From: Nymphaea colorata | Taxonomy: Eukaryota; Streptophyta; Magnoliopsida; Nymphaeales; Nymphaeaceae | DNA: 64,000 bases | Direction of reading: 5' to 3' | Assembly: GCF_008831285.2 (NCBI RefSeq) | Contig: NC_045141.1 | Coordinates: 17,346,106 to 17,410,105 of the forward strand | Shown here: in pieces, positions 1 through 12,479 of the stretch | Layout of the letters: every line of letters starts with the position of its first letter | How positions within the stretch are numbered: the stretch's first letter is position 1 | The notes under the pieces: model-generated | The model's input: only the letters and a program-made list of their open reading frames with translations | Database searches by the model: none | Told to the model about the DNA's origin: nothing | Translations under genes and position numbers: made by a program

Positions 1-112
1 CATGATCTAAATCGGTAAGAGTGTATTACTACTTACTATAAAAAAATGCCAGATATGCCGCCGTCCTTAACATCCACACCAACCACATTAGATAAAAAGT
101 TCAACTAACCCC

Positions 113-116
<4 letters not shown>

Positions 117-167
<51 letters not shown>
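117..167. repeat. (TA)n microsatellite
   Basis: An uninterrupted TA dinucleotide run of about 50 bases in AT-rich spacer. Such runs are usually length-polymorphic and tend to be mis-sized by short-read assembly. Confidence 0.95.
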
Positions 168-170
<3 letters not shown>

Positions 171-790
171 GATTTAAAAATTGAAAGATATGCCTGTAGT
201 TTTTGTTGAGTGGGGAACCACCTTTTTTATACCTATGAAAAAGAGGAACCAGATCAAATTAAAGAATGTCATCTTGTGGAACATGCTTTAACTCAATCCA
301 AGACAAGCCAGAAAGTTTAGGACCAAAGCTGCCAATATAGGTAGATGATACGGAGAATCAATAAATAAATTAAAGCTTACCTAAAACAATTTAAAATCAT
401 AAAAAAGGAAAATCAATCTATCTGGTATGAGCAAGGGGCTGTTAGCTCACCATTCAGCGCGACGAAGACCCACAAAGGAGCACGAACTTTTTTAGCATGT
501 AATGGTTATCGAGATTCTTTGTCATTTATACAGGTAAATATCGTACTGATAGTTAGATTAGATAATTTATCACCTCCATACATTGCAGGTGCATTAAACG
601 AAGGTAAAAAGAGCAATTTGATGCGAAAAAGTTTACCATTTTCTATTGAATCGGGCCATTTGGTGCACGTTATTTTAGTGAAAAATAAACAATAAAACGT
701 GTGAAATCGACTACCTTTTTTTTTTTTTACTGATGAACCAACACTATAATCAAATTCATACGATCAGATAAAAAGAATGCAAGATCCGAT

Positions 791-847
<57 letters not shown>

Positions 848-2229
848 CTCTGGTAAGCCAAAGTATCCGAGTGGCCGAAAGATTTTAGCTCGTATATATT
901 CCTCACATACACAAGTTGCGTGTGTGAGATACTAAAGTATTTGAGTGGTTGGAGTTATATATATATATTAAATTCTACCACTACCTCTTGTTTTATTTAT
1001 ATATATATATATATATATATACCGCTACCTCTATTTGCCATATGAACTTTTTATTATTTATTTTTCATCACCAAAAACTGTCATGGAAGGTTCATTGGCC
1101 TTTTTTTTATTAACAAGGTTTTCCAAAATATTTAGCAACAGTTGGTGGTTGTCTTAACGACGGAAAATAAAGAAAATCCTTTCGGAATAGAGATAATCGG
1201 GACAAACGCTGTACGACCTATGGAGTAGAGAAAGAACTGTATATGAATAGCTAGGCCCGTGGTTATTTCAGAGAAGACGAGTCAGGGTCCTTTCAACCCC
1301 GGAACTGTCCACCATGACCGGCTGTCTGAAACTCTCGATGTGACACCCTCTTCCTCGCATCACAGAGAGAGAGAATGACTGATACGGCCTTTCTCACTCT
1401 CACCCGTACCTCCACCACCATCACCCTCTGTATCAGAGTACCTTCTGTATCAGAGTCAACTGTTTCTAAAGCGGAATTTCGTCAGTCTCGAAATCTAGTG
1501 CGTAGGGCTGTCAATGGTAATCGCCTCTCTTCCGATTTTGGTATCTTCTTTTCTCGAGGAATTTTTTCATCTGCTCAGAGTATCTAAATTCGAAACAAGA
1601 TCGCAGAAACAGCTATTCCTTTTTGTTTAAAAAAAAAAGAAAGAAAGATGGCAGAAATGATTTTAGAACAACGAAACAATTTCAACAGGAGAAGGAAAAA
1701 AGAAAAACAGAGTAAAACCGCTGATTGGTAAGAGAGATTTAGGAAGCAGTACTGATAAGACTGCTATGACTGGACTCCGAATAAACTCTACGGATGTGGT
1801 GGTGGTCATAGTAACACGACCGTTACAGCTTTATAACTCTTCCATTTCCGGCTCGGTTGGCTACTCGGTCGCCGTTTAGGCAGGAAAATTCAGATGGGTA
1901 TTGGGGCTCAAAAAGGTGGTGCATCTGGATTTAGAACGAAACGGTGGTAGCAGTGACGGCCTAAATTATTATGAGTAAACTCTCCGGCCGACTTCGCCGC
2001 TGTTTCAGCCGGAGAAAATCGTAAGTGAACCAAGGGTGTTTTGGTCTTTCCACTGCAACTCGTCAGAGGCCTTCCATGTCCAAACACATCCCATCTCAGT
2101 TCTCACCACACGTGCAGAAGGTCTCAGAAAAAAAGAGAGGAGGAGGATCAATGATCTAAAAGCACGTATTATCCATGCACCAAGCAATCTTGAATAGCAT
2201 TCCGGCATCGATTTTGGCACCTCAATAAA
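168..2229. other. AT-rich spacer, no gene recognised
   Basis: Apart from the microsatellites listed separately, I see no exon with both coding character and usable splice sites. A 70-codon open frame at 1375-1587 starts in a GA-rich leader-like stretch, but nothing in it suggests a family. Short TA runs recur near 954-966 and 999-1020. Confidence 0.5.
794..846. repeat. (TA)n microsatellite
   Basis: A pure AT/TA run of about 53 bases, the second of several long TA tracts in the window. Confidence 0.95.
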
Positions 2230-2740
2230 TATCAAGAATTAACGAAGATCCAAGAGAGAGCATTTACTTCTCTCTCTCTCTTTCTCCGTCCGTGGTCACT
2301 CGGGAATGAGAAGAAAGCTCGGAAGGGAAGAATTTCTTTTCTTCCCACTCGAAGTACAGAAATCAATGGCTGAAAGGGTCCGACTTCAGTTACCTTCTCA
2401 AAGCAGAATGACTCGGGAACCGTGCCCGAATTCCATCGCCCGGCTTGCACAAGGAAGGAGGGGAAACTATTCGCCAGGGTGGGGGCAGAGCAGGCCGGTG
2501 AGGAGGAGCGAGGAGGCGGAGGTTTCTGCTTTCTGGAAATCGTACACTGGTATCCCGGCGAGTTCCGGCCGGGCACGGGCGGAGTATCGGCCGTGGTTAG
2601 GGGAAGGCCAGAGCGAAGATAAAGCCTTTGGCTTTTATACGTGGGGGGTGCCGGATTCACGGGCGGAGGTCTTGCCGATCATGAGAAATTACGTGGATGC
2701 CCTCACACAGGTAGCGTCCTGCCCGAGGCAACGATGAGCC
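2230..2740. other. GC-rich island, function unknown
   Basis: This block is clearly richer in G and C than its surroundings and is open for about 142 codons on each strand (plus 2306-2737, minus 2232-2660). Both predicted peptides are rich in Arg, Ser, Pro and Gly and show no recognisable motif. Long open frames on both strands at once are expected from GC-rich DNA, because stop codons are AT-rich. The minus strand starts with a GA-rich tract, as plant 5' leaders often do. It may be a first exon, a CpG-rich promoter or a transposon piece. I do not call it a gene. Confidence 0.35.
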
Positions 2741-4378
2741 TTTTGACTCGGCCTGTCGGCCAGGTCCTCGCAACGCAGTGAAAAACGAAAGTACTAAAAG
2801 ACCCTCACTTACCATTCCACTAAAATAATAATAATAATAAACCACCTACCCAACTCTCGGCTCCTCTACTCATAAGCTATTTAATGAAAAGTGAGTTTGT
2901 TAACCAAGATAAATTCCATATACTCACTAACCTACCATTTATGTATATTATTGCATACAATAAGTTATATGTCACAATCCTTAAAACATTTAAGTGACAT
3001 GTAAAGTTCTTTTATTTAGCTAGTTAGTTGCTTATCTTGCCTGACCTTATCATTTTTTATGCCAAAAATCTACGCTGATACCCGCAAAACTCGAACCAAC
3101 CATTAGCCACCTACCAACCCCTGGTCTGCTTAGATGCGCAAAATCCCTTTAAGCAAGCTATCTTACAACTATAGTGGAGATAGGTAATGGTTCGAGCCTC
3201 ATGATAAGCTCTTGCGTCCACTCAACTCGTTTAGTGTTTATAACTGTGATATCTTTTTATCTTACATCTGAAAGGGACTTTCTTTTACATCTCAAGTTTG
3301 GAAGTGCAGCAAGTTAAACCAACGCGGCCCGATCTGTTCTTATAACAACGGCCCACCGAAGCTGGAAATCTTACGATGACCTTTGTGGTGAAGGAGGGAA
3401 TTAGGTGAGGGCGTTCTGGTCATTTCGCACATGCTGAGAGTTGGGTGGGGGCAGAGTCTGCCATCCACCTTGGATTCGAGAGGGTGGAGCCCACCGAGTA
3501 TTAATGTGTCTTAGAAGGTGGGGCCCCACCTGGCGTTCTCGAAGATCGATCGAGTGCCCACTTTCTTTTGCTTTTCACTTTCATCCAGCTAAGCTAAGAC
3601 AAAGGTGGGACTCGGAATCTGGGGTTGGGTTGGTTCCGATACGAATTGGGAACGTGTGTTTTTGATCGACTCGGATGTGCACTATCGATTCGGTTAGGGT
3701 TTTTTTGTGGCCGATTAGTGGGTGCCCATGCGGGTCAGTTGGTCCGGCCACGCTTTGGATGCTCTGGTCAAACCCGATCAGACTTGTTGAGGATAAGATG
3801 TTGCTTCTAATTGAGTAGACATGAATGTGCACGTGTCGAAGGGTCGGTTCTTGTTAAAATTGGGTCCAATGTTAGCTTAAATTTCGATCATAGAAAAATT
3901 AACCATCCTTTTCGGCTTGAAAATGATGTATCTTTTATACGGTTTTCGCGTTTAAACTTTTTAAATTTAGGGTGGAGGGTCACCAATGCATAAGTTGAAA
4001 CACAACAAAGACGGCAGCTTAAGGCATTGAAAATAGGTTATTGTATCTTGAGACTATTTAGGAACAATAATATTGTGTTATTGTTTCATATATCTAATCC
4101 AAACATTGGTTAGATTCATTGAACGCTTTGAAAAGTGTCTTATGAATGTACTCTACATTTTGGGACAAATACATGAAACAATAATGTAATGTCGTAGTTC
4201 TCAAAGGCTTTTTAGAAACAGTAATATATTCTTACTATCATATGATTCCACTCTTGAAAAAAGAGCATATTCATGACACACTTGTTACAGTATTTTAAGA
4301 ATCTATTATAACGCTCCAATCCAGTCACCAATGGTAGACCTTTGCATCGGCATCAAAAATCCTCATCCATAGTTCTTA
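2741..4378. other. Spacer, no gene recognised
   Basis: AT-rich intergenic DNA. A moderately GC-rich patch at about 3390-3800 carries several overlapping short frames on both strands, none with a recognisable domain. The stretch 4015-4320 has the phrasing of a MITE (repeated ACAATAATA and short inverted motifs), but I could not define its ends. Confidence 0.45.
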
Positions 4379-4495
4379 GGGGTCATTTGGTATGACAAAT
4401 TGTTTCATAAATCTACTCAAAATATTAAAGCAGATTCATAAGGTGTTGTTGATTCATGAAACGTATTGTCACTATTCTCATAGCCAAACAGCCTC
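4379..4495. mobile_element. Tourist-like (PIF/Harbinger) MITE, 117 bp
   Basis: The ends are imperfect inverted repeats: GGGGTCATTTGG on the left, and GAGGCTGTTTGG when the right end is read on the minus strand. The element is flanked on both sides by TTA (4376-4378 and 4496-4498), the 3-bp target duplication characteristic of PIF/Harbinger elements. It is too short to code, so it is a non-autonomous MITE. Confidence 0.8.
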
Positions 4496-6039
4496 TTAAG
4501 GCCTCGTTTGTTTGAGCACACACTTTCTTATCAAAATAGGCCATTTTGATTTCAACTACTTTCCTAACAAACAAGATACACCACCAAATGAATGGATCCG
4601 ACGTTAACTAGAAAGGATTTTCCCAGCTGAATCCCCCATCTTTCCCATGCGACTGCATTTCGGCATCAAATTTCATTTCATGAAGTCTTCTCTCCCTCTT
4701 ACCTGAGATTTGAAACAAACGGGGAGTAGGAAATTCAAGCCTTGGGGAGGCGATGCATTATGGATAATATCTGATCAGAACAAGAGCTGGCACGTGAACC
4801 AACCAATGTCCCCACCTTGAATATTTAATTGGAACTTTTCCGTCTATGCCAAACCTGGATTTTGGTTGAAATATAATATGGGACTCGGTTGGCTCATACT
4901 GCATCTATTCTTAGGCTTACTTAATCAGCATGAACAGCTTAAAACAGGCTGACCCACCTAACCTCGAATCTTGTTCCGTGACTCGTGCTCTCAAATAGGC
5001 CAAGATAGGCAACATGATCACTTCTTTTACGAGGAATATGGGGAAAATACTATTCATAACCATAATTGCTGTTTATCTCATGAGTTCGAAAGTCTAGGCT
5101 TGTAAGATTATTAAACTTGAAAGTGGAAGCAAACTGTCAACATTGGAGCGAAAAGAAAGAACCCTAAAGAGTTAAAATGGTATCTAAGGAAAAGCAATAA
5201 AGAAATACATGTGGGAATGATGAAAGAATGACACAAAATTTTAAAATATTGAGACTATCAGCTTAGCTAGAGGAATTTCTTTTTTTTTTTTTTTTGACAT
5301 TCTCATTATAGACTTGCTACCGCGGAAATTCATGGAAGGACTGTATATACAAATAAACATATGAAACAAGAATACACTCAAAATGTGCTTCGAACTTTTT
5401 CCATTTAAGAACCAAATTAAGTGAAGTTTGTACTTATGTCCAACTATTTGCTATCATTCGAGAACAGTCAATATATTTCTAATGTAGAATCAGAATCAAC
5501 TGGGACAGAAGTAAAGCAACGGACATGCGCTCGACCTTTTTGTACCAAATTAAACATCATGCAATCAATATGCAAAGTAAGCAGTGGCGGAGGTTGGTGT
5601 GGGCTTGTATTGGTTTGCTTCTATTAATGTCATACGGCCATTTATTCACATATTGATATCTTTTAAGTCCTAAACTTTAAAATATGGGGTAATTTTTAGT
5701 GAAAAATTTCCTAGCTCCACTGCTGACAATAAACTCCCACTTGAAACCAAGCCTGACTTCCACCTAGAGTCTTCTTGTCGGCCATGGAGCCCATTTTGCC
5801 ATTCCCCCCAAGCTCATAACTTGTATGCTGACAAATATTTAAGATGTTCTGCAAATATCATAAATACTTGTGGTAAAGCTAAAAATCCCTAAGCCAGGAA
5901 TGCTTGACAAATTTACCCCTGAGAATATTACTTTTTCCATGGCGTCTGTTCTTTTATTGACTCTACACATTCTCTTGAAAAAGCGGCTTTCCCCTTTTGC
6001 CGTACTTACCCTTTATTCTTATAACTAAACTTTTGATTT
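4496..6039. other. Spacer, no gene recognised
   Basis: Mostly AT-rich sequence with a poly-T run near 5281-5295. The 68-codon frame at 5421-5627 has no recognisable similarity. Nothing here supports a gene. Confidence 0.45.
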
Positions 6040-6600
6040 GTTGTTCGTATTTGCAAGAAAAAGAAAAGAAAAAGCCTATCCGATCCGAGTCATCATGACT
6101 CTAAATACCGGTTCGAGACTCCTCGATCCGAGTCGAAGATGCAGCGCGGAACTGTCGGTGGACGGGGACCGAAGGGTGCAGCCCGAAAGTCGGGGCCGAC
6201 CCTCCCGTACGGCCTCTGACTCGACGCCACAAGCCCACAGGCCCTCCAGTGGCCAGACTGACGTCCCGTACGCCAAACCGACCTACGTGTGAATGGGGAA
6301 GGAGCCACGTTCGGACGCCCATTCCGTCCGGAACTGGTGCCCTGATATCCGCCGGGAAGTTTTCCGGCGACTCCGAGCGACAAGCAACGCGGAGACAAAT
6401 CGTCCTTTTTGTCCGCGCATTCAAGAGAATAGCAATAAGAAATTGGGGGTCTAGAAAAATTAAAAGAGAACAGGGTGTCCGCCCTTGCACGGCCAACCAA
6501 ACAATCGTGGGGTCTTCTTCTTCTTCTTATGCCTTTAACAACTCTCTCTCATATGAAAAATATACGGGGGTCCTCTGCCGTAATACCTTACGGTAGTGCG
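6040..6600. other. GC-rich island, function unknown
   Basis: A second GC-rich block, open on both strands (plus 6038-6292 and 6249-6596; minus 6093-6500 in two frames). Several long frames overlap on opposite strands, so at most one can be real. The peptides are Arg/Ser/Pro/Gly-rich with no recognisable domain. It may be a CpG-rich regulatory region or an old mobile-element fragment. Confidence 0.3.
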
Positions 6601-6768
6601 CACTCCTGTTTCTCTCAATCCAACTAATAAATTGGCAAACTGTCGAGAAAATATTTATTAGTACAACTTTAATCTATCATGTCGACACGTTTAATTAATA
6701 AAAAAACTAAAAAACGCTACTACACACACACATTTGTGTGTTGGAAGAAACAAAAAGTCACCATTCAA

Positions 6769-6772
<4 letters not shown>

Positions 6773-6808
<36 letters not shown>
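6773..6808. repeat. (TA)n microsatellite
   Basis: A TA run of about 36 bases that follows a short ACAC tract. Confidence 0.95.
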
Positions 6809-6811
<3 letters not shown>

Positions 6812-8039
6812 ATGTGTTGGAAGAAGAACAACTTTCTTCAAGTGAATAAAAACAACTTTAGCATAATTATCTCTGAAGACCAACTACACATATATCCGAA
6901 TTTTTAACCGTTCAAGCCCCAACTATGTAACCTTTTTGCTAATGAGCTTTTTCAATTTAAGATCCTTTATATTTCCAAGGTGGTTGGTGCAATGGCAGGG
7001 TTGGTAGGCAGCAAGTATCCATTTTGAACTACTGTGGCGTCAACTTTCTGTGCTACAAAATGGGGCACCAATATACAAATAGTGCATAGCATTGTGTCTT
7101 TCTCGAGACATCATAAAAGAGCTTTAGACCCTAGGAAGATGAGGGGGCTTCGTCCTTCGCTCGAACGGTGGGATTAGCCTTTCGCTCACTTGAAAATTTA
7201 AGGCCCTTTACATTTTCCTCTTACGACTACCCATAAGTCTTCCGAGTTCATGTGTCGGCACTTATTGCAAATGAAGGACAAATGCCTCTTTCGTGCACTT
7301 CTGTTACCACATCGCATCGTTTCAGTGGTCCTTCATACCGGGCCGAAAGCCCATGTGTGTTTGTCCTTACACATCCCAGCAAAATTAATAGTCATACTTC
7401 TTCTTTGGCTGGCCGTTTGATTTTTTCTATTGGTACACGCGGCCTGATCTGACTTGCCACCAACAACCTTACCTTGCCTCTATTTTTAGCGTAATGACAA
7501 AAAAATCACCTTAATCAGCTAAGTAATCAAAGGCAACCGGCTCCATTGTGAAGTCTAATCCAATGAAATGAAAGCATGGTCGATAATTGAGGACAAATGT
7601 TGTAAATGCAACGGATACCTTCGCTCTTGATTGGGTGGAGCAAGATAATGTTGTTTCATTAATGTAGTCAGATCTAATACTGATCCACATACAATTAACA
7701 TGCATGTCTAAATCAAGACATAGTTCCAAGCCAACTTTGCACATTGAAGTACGTGAAAGCCATTATATTTAATTAGCTCATTCGGATACATGTCATGCAC
7801 ATAGGCATGTACACGGTATACAAGTGCATAGGCTTGTGCATATAACCAGCTTCGCTAAAACCAAACGCAAAAAACATGTGAGTGTGAGGTCGGAAATGGT
7901 TCACATAAAACTTTACAATACAAAATTAAAAATCAATACTATACAAGACCTTGGTAGTTCTTGGTGTCATAAGAAGAAAGGAAAAGAAAAGTGGGTGTGG
8001 TAACATCAACTCCTTTTGCCTGGCATGTAATTTTGGATC
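6809..8039. other. Spacer with a shared repeat fragment
   Basis: No gene recognised. The stretch at about 7030-7095 resembles 51845-51900, sharing the words ATACAAATAGTGCATAGC and GTCAAC. Both are probably pieces of one dispersed repeat. Confidence 0.4.
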
Positions 8040-8890
8040 TCCTTGAATGACCATATTACTTTATCACCTTGGCCAGCTATGGTTGGAGTCTCGTCTGTCG
8101 GTGGAGGAGCTAACGGTCCAATACTACGAGGACAATGTTTGACATTGAACGCATCTGATGGTCGCTGCACGAGGGGAATAAATGCTGATCAGATCAGGCC
8201 CTTCAATAATGCAAGTTCTGAATTCAAGGATCAGTTAAAAAGGAAAAGAGTTTGGAGTTCATGAACTTGAACACAGCACCAAACGTGTCCTCTGTGTCTT
8301 TCCCGATCATGAATAGTGCAAATAAATGCCTTTTTGAGGTTTAATTGCACAGTGAAGACTGTACATAATGCGACTTGGTTTGCACTGATGTCACAGACAT
8401 TCTAATGCTTATGGCTTGTTCTAACAGTCAAATATAATGAATCAACACAAAACATACTGTATAGTAGATACCAGACTGCTTCATGGTATAATATTCAAGT
8501 TTATATACTTTTGAACTTAGATGTATTTCGAAAGATGTTGGCTCTTGTGCTCTTGGTCATGTGCATGCGTGCACACACACACACACGGGAAGAGCCTTAC
8601 AGATGTTGAGCTGCCTATATAGAGTTTTTAATAGATGAGCCAAGATAGTACTGGATCCTCATGGTGGCGTTTAATGCCGTGGATTTGCCTCTTCAGGACG
8701 AATCTAGTTTCGGTCCCACACCGGATGCGACATTCAGGCAAATTAAAAGTTCTACAGTCGGCCATGAATTCATGTGACAAAACCAATAACTCTGAGATGA
8801 CAGAGAATGCTCTACTCACAAATGTAAGAGATTCTAGCGAATGGCAAGGCGTGCATACATTGTGTAGTTATAAAACTAAAAAATAAAAAC
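8040..8890 (+). other. Exon-like block, unrecognised, possibly a broken gene
   Basis: Two short frames (8043-8264 and 8635-8886) flank about 370 bases without coding character. Inside the second, another plus-strand frame at about 8670-8776 reads through a peptide containing FNAVDLPLQDESSFGPTP with balanced composition, which looks more coding-like than the longer frame around it. It ends at a stop, and I cannot join the pieces with confident splice sites. I recognise no family. It may be a decayed gene fragment or chance. Confidence 0.25.
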
Positions 8891-9158
8891 ATGAACAGTA
8901 GCAATAATAACAAGAAGAAGTGGTTTTCCGAAGCTCTTGGTCTAACAAGATCATAAATACTAACAATAACGCATCATCGATGGTTAAAAATAAAAAATAA
9001 AAGTTAAAAAAAAAAAAGATGATGCCAAGAATTAATGGGCTGTAAGTATCATTTTTTGCCTTATAATTAGTACTGTTTCACGGGTGAGGAGAGGAGGTAC
9101 ATGGGTAGTTTGAGATAGGCACCTAAATCTATTATTTACTTTCATTTTAGTGCATGTG

Positions 9159-9844
9159 TAACAGTTTATTGAAAGTTTATTCATGTATTGAAGATTGTTA
9201 AGTGATTGCTTGTCTTAGTTCTTAATTTTTTTTAGGGAGAAAATAAAAGCTGTTATGAGGTGGACTGGGATCTGTCAAACTGAGAGTAGGATAAGTTGTT
9301 ACAATAGTATCAGAACCAGCTTCAATGCTTAGATCTAAGATCTTACAAAAGTGGATGTGTGTCTTAACGATATAGACTATAATACCCTATTGAAACTTTA
9401 ATTATGTATTGAATGTCATGAGAAATCTTTAAAAGCTTATAAAGCCTGTTCGATAAGTAATTGATTGTCCTAATTTCTAACATTTTTGGGACTGAAGTCA
9501 AAGATGCTAAAGGAAGCATTCTGGTCCACCAAACTCTAAACCCGAGTCCTGTGTGAAAGTGGGTCAAGTTGTTATAGTAATATCGGAGTCATAGGATAAG
9601 AGATCCCACAAGTGCAAAAAAAAAGTGCTTTAAGGGGGTGAACTATAACACCCCCTTTAAAGTTTAGTTTTGTATTAGAAATTGTGACAAATCTTTAAAG
9701 AACTTATAATGAGAGTCGCTTAAGTGATTGATTGTATTAGCTTTCTTTTTTTTTTTTTGTTAAAATTAAAACTGCTATGGGGCAAATTAGGATTCACAAC
9801 ACTAGGAGGCCGAGCCTAGTGTTAAAAGGGGCCGAGTTATTACA
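9159..9844. mobile_element. TRIM-like element: three tandem terminal repeats
   Basis: Three imperfect direct repeats lie at about 9159-9303, 9378-9576 and 9643-9844. Copies 2 and 3 begin near ACTATAAYACCC, and copy 1 is shorter at its 5' end. All three share a centre around GTGATTGATTGT and end near GGGTCAAGTTGTTATA or a variant. Just after copy 1 comes ATAGTATCAGAACCAGC, close to the primer-binding site complementary to initiator Met-tRNA used by many plant retrotransposons, and a weaker version follows copy 2. Short LTR-like repeats of about 150-200 bp with tiny non-coding interiors fit a terminal-repeat retrotransposon in miniature. An LTR-internal-LTR-internal-LTR array can arise by unequal recombination. 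Single copies of the same repeat lie inverted at 43.8 and 52.3 kb. Confidence 0.65.
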
Positions 9845-10290
9845 GCTTGTAATTAAGCATCATTCTGATTCCCTTTATTCTATAAAATGTTGGCTGGTAG
9901 CAACAACATTTTATTCCAAATTACTCTATGAATGTGTCCATTTTTTGGAACGTGGAATACTGCACTCTCTTGTGGAATACATTGGAAGACAACATTAATG
10001 CTGTTACCAAACATTTTTTAAAAGCACATAAGAATTGATGTTGCATCAAAAACTACCTATGGACCTTAAGTAGGTGCGTTGTCATTATAAACCTTAATCA
10101 AGTATTGCCTTTGAAAAAACCCCACATACCTATCTACATATGGTAAACTTGAGCCTACTTAGGTGGTTGTCCATGTGTAGGAACTATCATTTCTAACTAA
10201 GGATGCTTTCAATGCACTCTTCAAAGCTGATACATGCATATGTGGCCAACCTAAGAATAAAAGAAACATGAAAATGCGTGATAAAAAATG

Positions 10291-10338
<48 letters not shown>

Positions 10339-11335
10339 TAGTTCAGATTCATCTAACCAGGGCTATTTGATCCAACATGATGCAAGGTCGAACAAAAACA
10401 AAGAGAAAAATGTGTAAAATAATACTACATGCATAAAATGCCAACAATTTTTTTTTTTTTTGCTCAACCATCTAACTGGGTCGGATATGAACAACTCTTA
10501 TCAGATTACTAGGTGACTCTAAATAACCTGAGTCATTGTTCACTTAGATCTGCCATGTTGTTGGACGTTGCTTGCATGTTCTGTTTATGTAAATGTATGT
10601 ACAAAGGCAGACCTTAGAGAGAAAACCCATAGGTTATATAAAGCCTCATTTTACATAGGGCCGTCCCCCTGGATTTTCAGAGGAATTAAATTTGCTATAT
10701 AATAACAAATTCACAATTTGCGTTCTAGCCTCTGACTAAAAACTTCGGAAACGATATGTCCTTGTAAGTTTATTGCTGCCGAGATTCTATGAGAGACTAC
10801 TCACTCCTGTTGGCCAATGATCAACTAAATGGGAAATTCAACAGCGAAATCATTTTAAAATTCATCTCAGCAGGTTTTCATTAATTTATTATTTATTCCC
10901 TGCTGAGCATCAACAACTGAATGATATTTAATTTTGTCTATTTAATGCAAATAGTTTAATATTGCGAAGGCATCGTAGGCTTATTTTTTATGGTCCTGCT
11001 CTTCTTTCACTTATGAGAAACACGTCTAGGATTTATCTTTTTCCTTTTCGTTCCCACTTCCCTTTTGTCCGTTCCCTCGTATCATATCCCAATAGTTCAG
11101 ATGTCATTAAAATCTAAGTGTTCATGAGAATGCCCAAGGAAAATTTCAATGAAAGATATAGCGTCTAATATTTGTAGAAGCTCTGAATTTTATTACCAAA
11201 TGTCACTAGTATTGCATGGTGGCGCTATTTCATAAAACATCATTACAACATTATCAATTTGTTTAAAAACAGCTTCAGTTATGAATGATGCAAAAAGTTT
11301 TTAATTTTTTTACTTTTTTTTATTCTACTTGAGAG
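9845..11335. other. Spacer, no gene recognised
   Basis: AT-rich sequence with a TA run at 10292-10334 and poly-T near 10448-10460. No exon or defined element was found. Confidence 0.45.
10292..10334. repeat. (TA)n microsatellite
   Basis: An AT dinucleotide run of about 43 bases. Confidence 0.95.
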
Positions 11336-11608
11336 TAAGCTTGGGCATCCACCAGCTCGGTCCCATAATGAGTTGGGCTTGGGCTTGGGTCTGGTTTTCT
11401 GAAAACCTGAGCCCAAGCTTGCTCGATTAAATTTGAAAATATATATTTAATATAAAACAATATATAAATACAATTAATTATAATATATATATATATATTT
11501 TAAAAAAAATAAATTTCGAGCTGGCCCGTCCCAGGTCTCTTTTTCCTGGGCCCTAGTCGGATAGGGTATCAGATACCCGACGATGGTCTCGCCCAGTGCC
11601 CAGCCTTA
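11336..11608. mobile_element. hAT-like MITE, 273 bp
   Basis: The ends are inverted repeats: TAAGCTTGGGCA on the left, and TAAGGCTGGGCA when the right end is read on the minus strand. The flanks match at 7 of 8 positions (CTTGAGAG at 11328-11335, TTTGAGAG at 11609-11616), fitting the 8-bp target duplication made by hAT transposases. Subterminal regions are rich in GGGCTTGGGC/GGGTATC motifs. No coding capacity. Confidence 0.75.
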
Positions 11609-12479
11609 TTTGAGAGAAACAAATTTAAGTTAAGAGTTTTTGTCGATTGTTTGAATTATAAACTTTGAAGACCATTTCTTCGCCCTGTAGTTTTCGACTT
11701 TCTTGTTGGGTATGGTGCCTCTAATATTTGAATTGGCCGGTCCATCCAGTTGCGCAAACCCCATGAGGCCAATGATAAAGAAAGTTAATGACTAATAAAA
11801 TAAACAAAAAAAAGGGTGGTCCTAATCACAAATCCACGGCTGAGATTAGCAATTTGATGAAAAAGTTTCATGCCTTGATGGTCTTTTTTTTCTTTTTCTT
11901 TTTTTTCTTTGTAGTGATTAGGACCACTCAATGGGCCTGCTCTTGTGAGGTAAAACGCTGCACCTGATACAGACCCTTCGCCTTTCGACATCTGGAACCT
12001 TGAGAAAATGGCTAGACACAAAAAGTGGCAAAGGTTCGAATTCCAATAACATATCTAAAGTATGAGATAATTGCACAATGGCTTTAGAACATCAATGAGT
12101 GTAGGTTTCATTAAGAAAGAAAAGCAAGATATGGAGGATCTCCCTTTCTTGACATGGTGGTGAGTTGATTCCTCTCCTTTTTGCAAATCCCTCATTACTA
12201 TACTTCACATTCACATCCATGAAAGTGTTTTGTATAAAGCCCAACAGCTGCTTTGTTTAATTCTTTTATATGCACAAAGCTCAATGTGGTCAAAAGGGGT
12301 TCTACTACATCTATCGCCTTTCTTCTGCTGGCTAGCGACGGGACCACCTCGGCCCGGCCCAGTCTGGCCCAGCCCAGTTCCGGCTACTTAATTGCTAACA
12401 GGCTATGCATTAACTATGGCCTGCCTAATACCTGGCTCGACTCGGCAAATGCATAGAACCATATTATTCTGAAGATTGG

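Noticed and set aside
855-895. GTATCCGAGTGGCCGAAAG, similar to the start of tRNA-Ser/Leu
   Set aside because: No matching anticodon stem, T-arm or acceptor stem follows.
3170-3215. TGGTTCGAGCC word resembling a tRNA T-loop/box B
   Set aside because: No cloverleaf could be folded around it. Isolated box-B-like words also occur near 12034 and 43816 and are not evidence of a tRNA gene.
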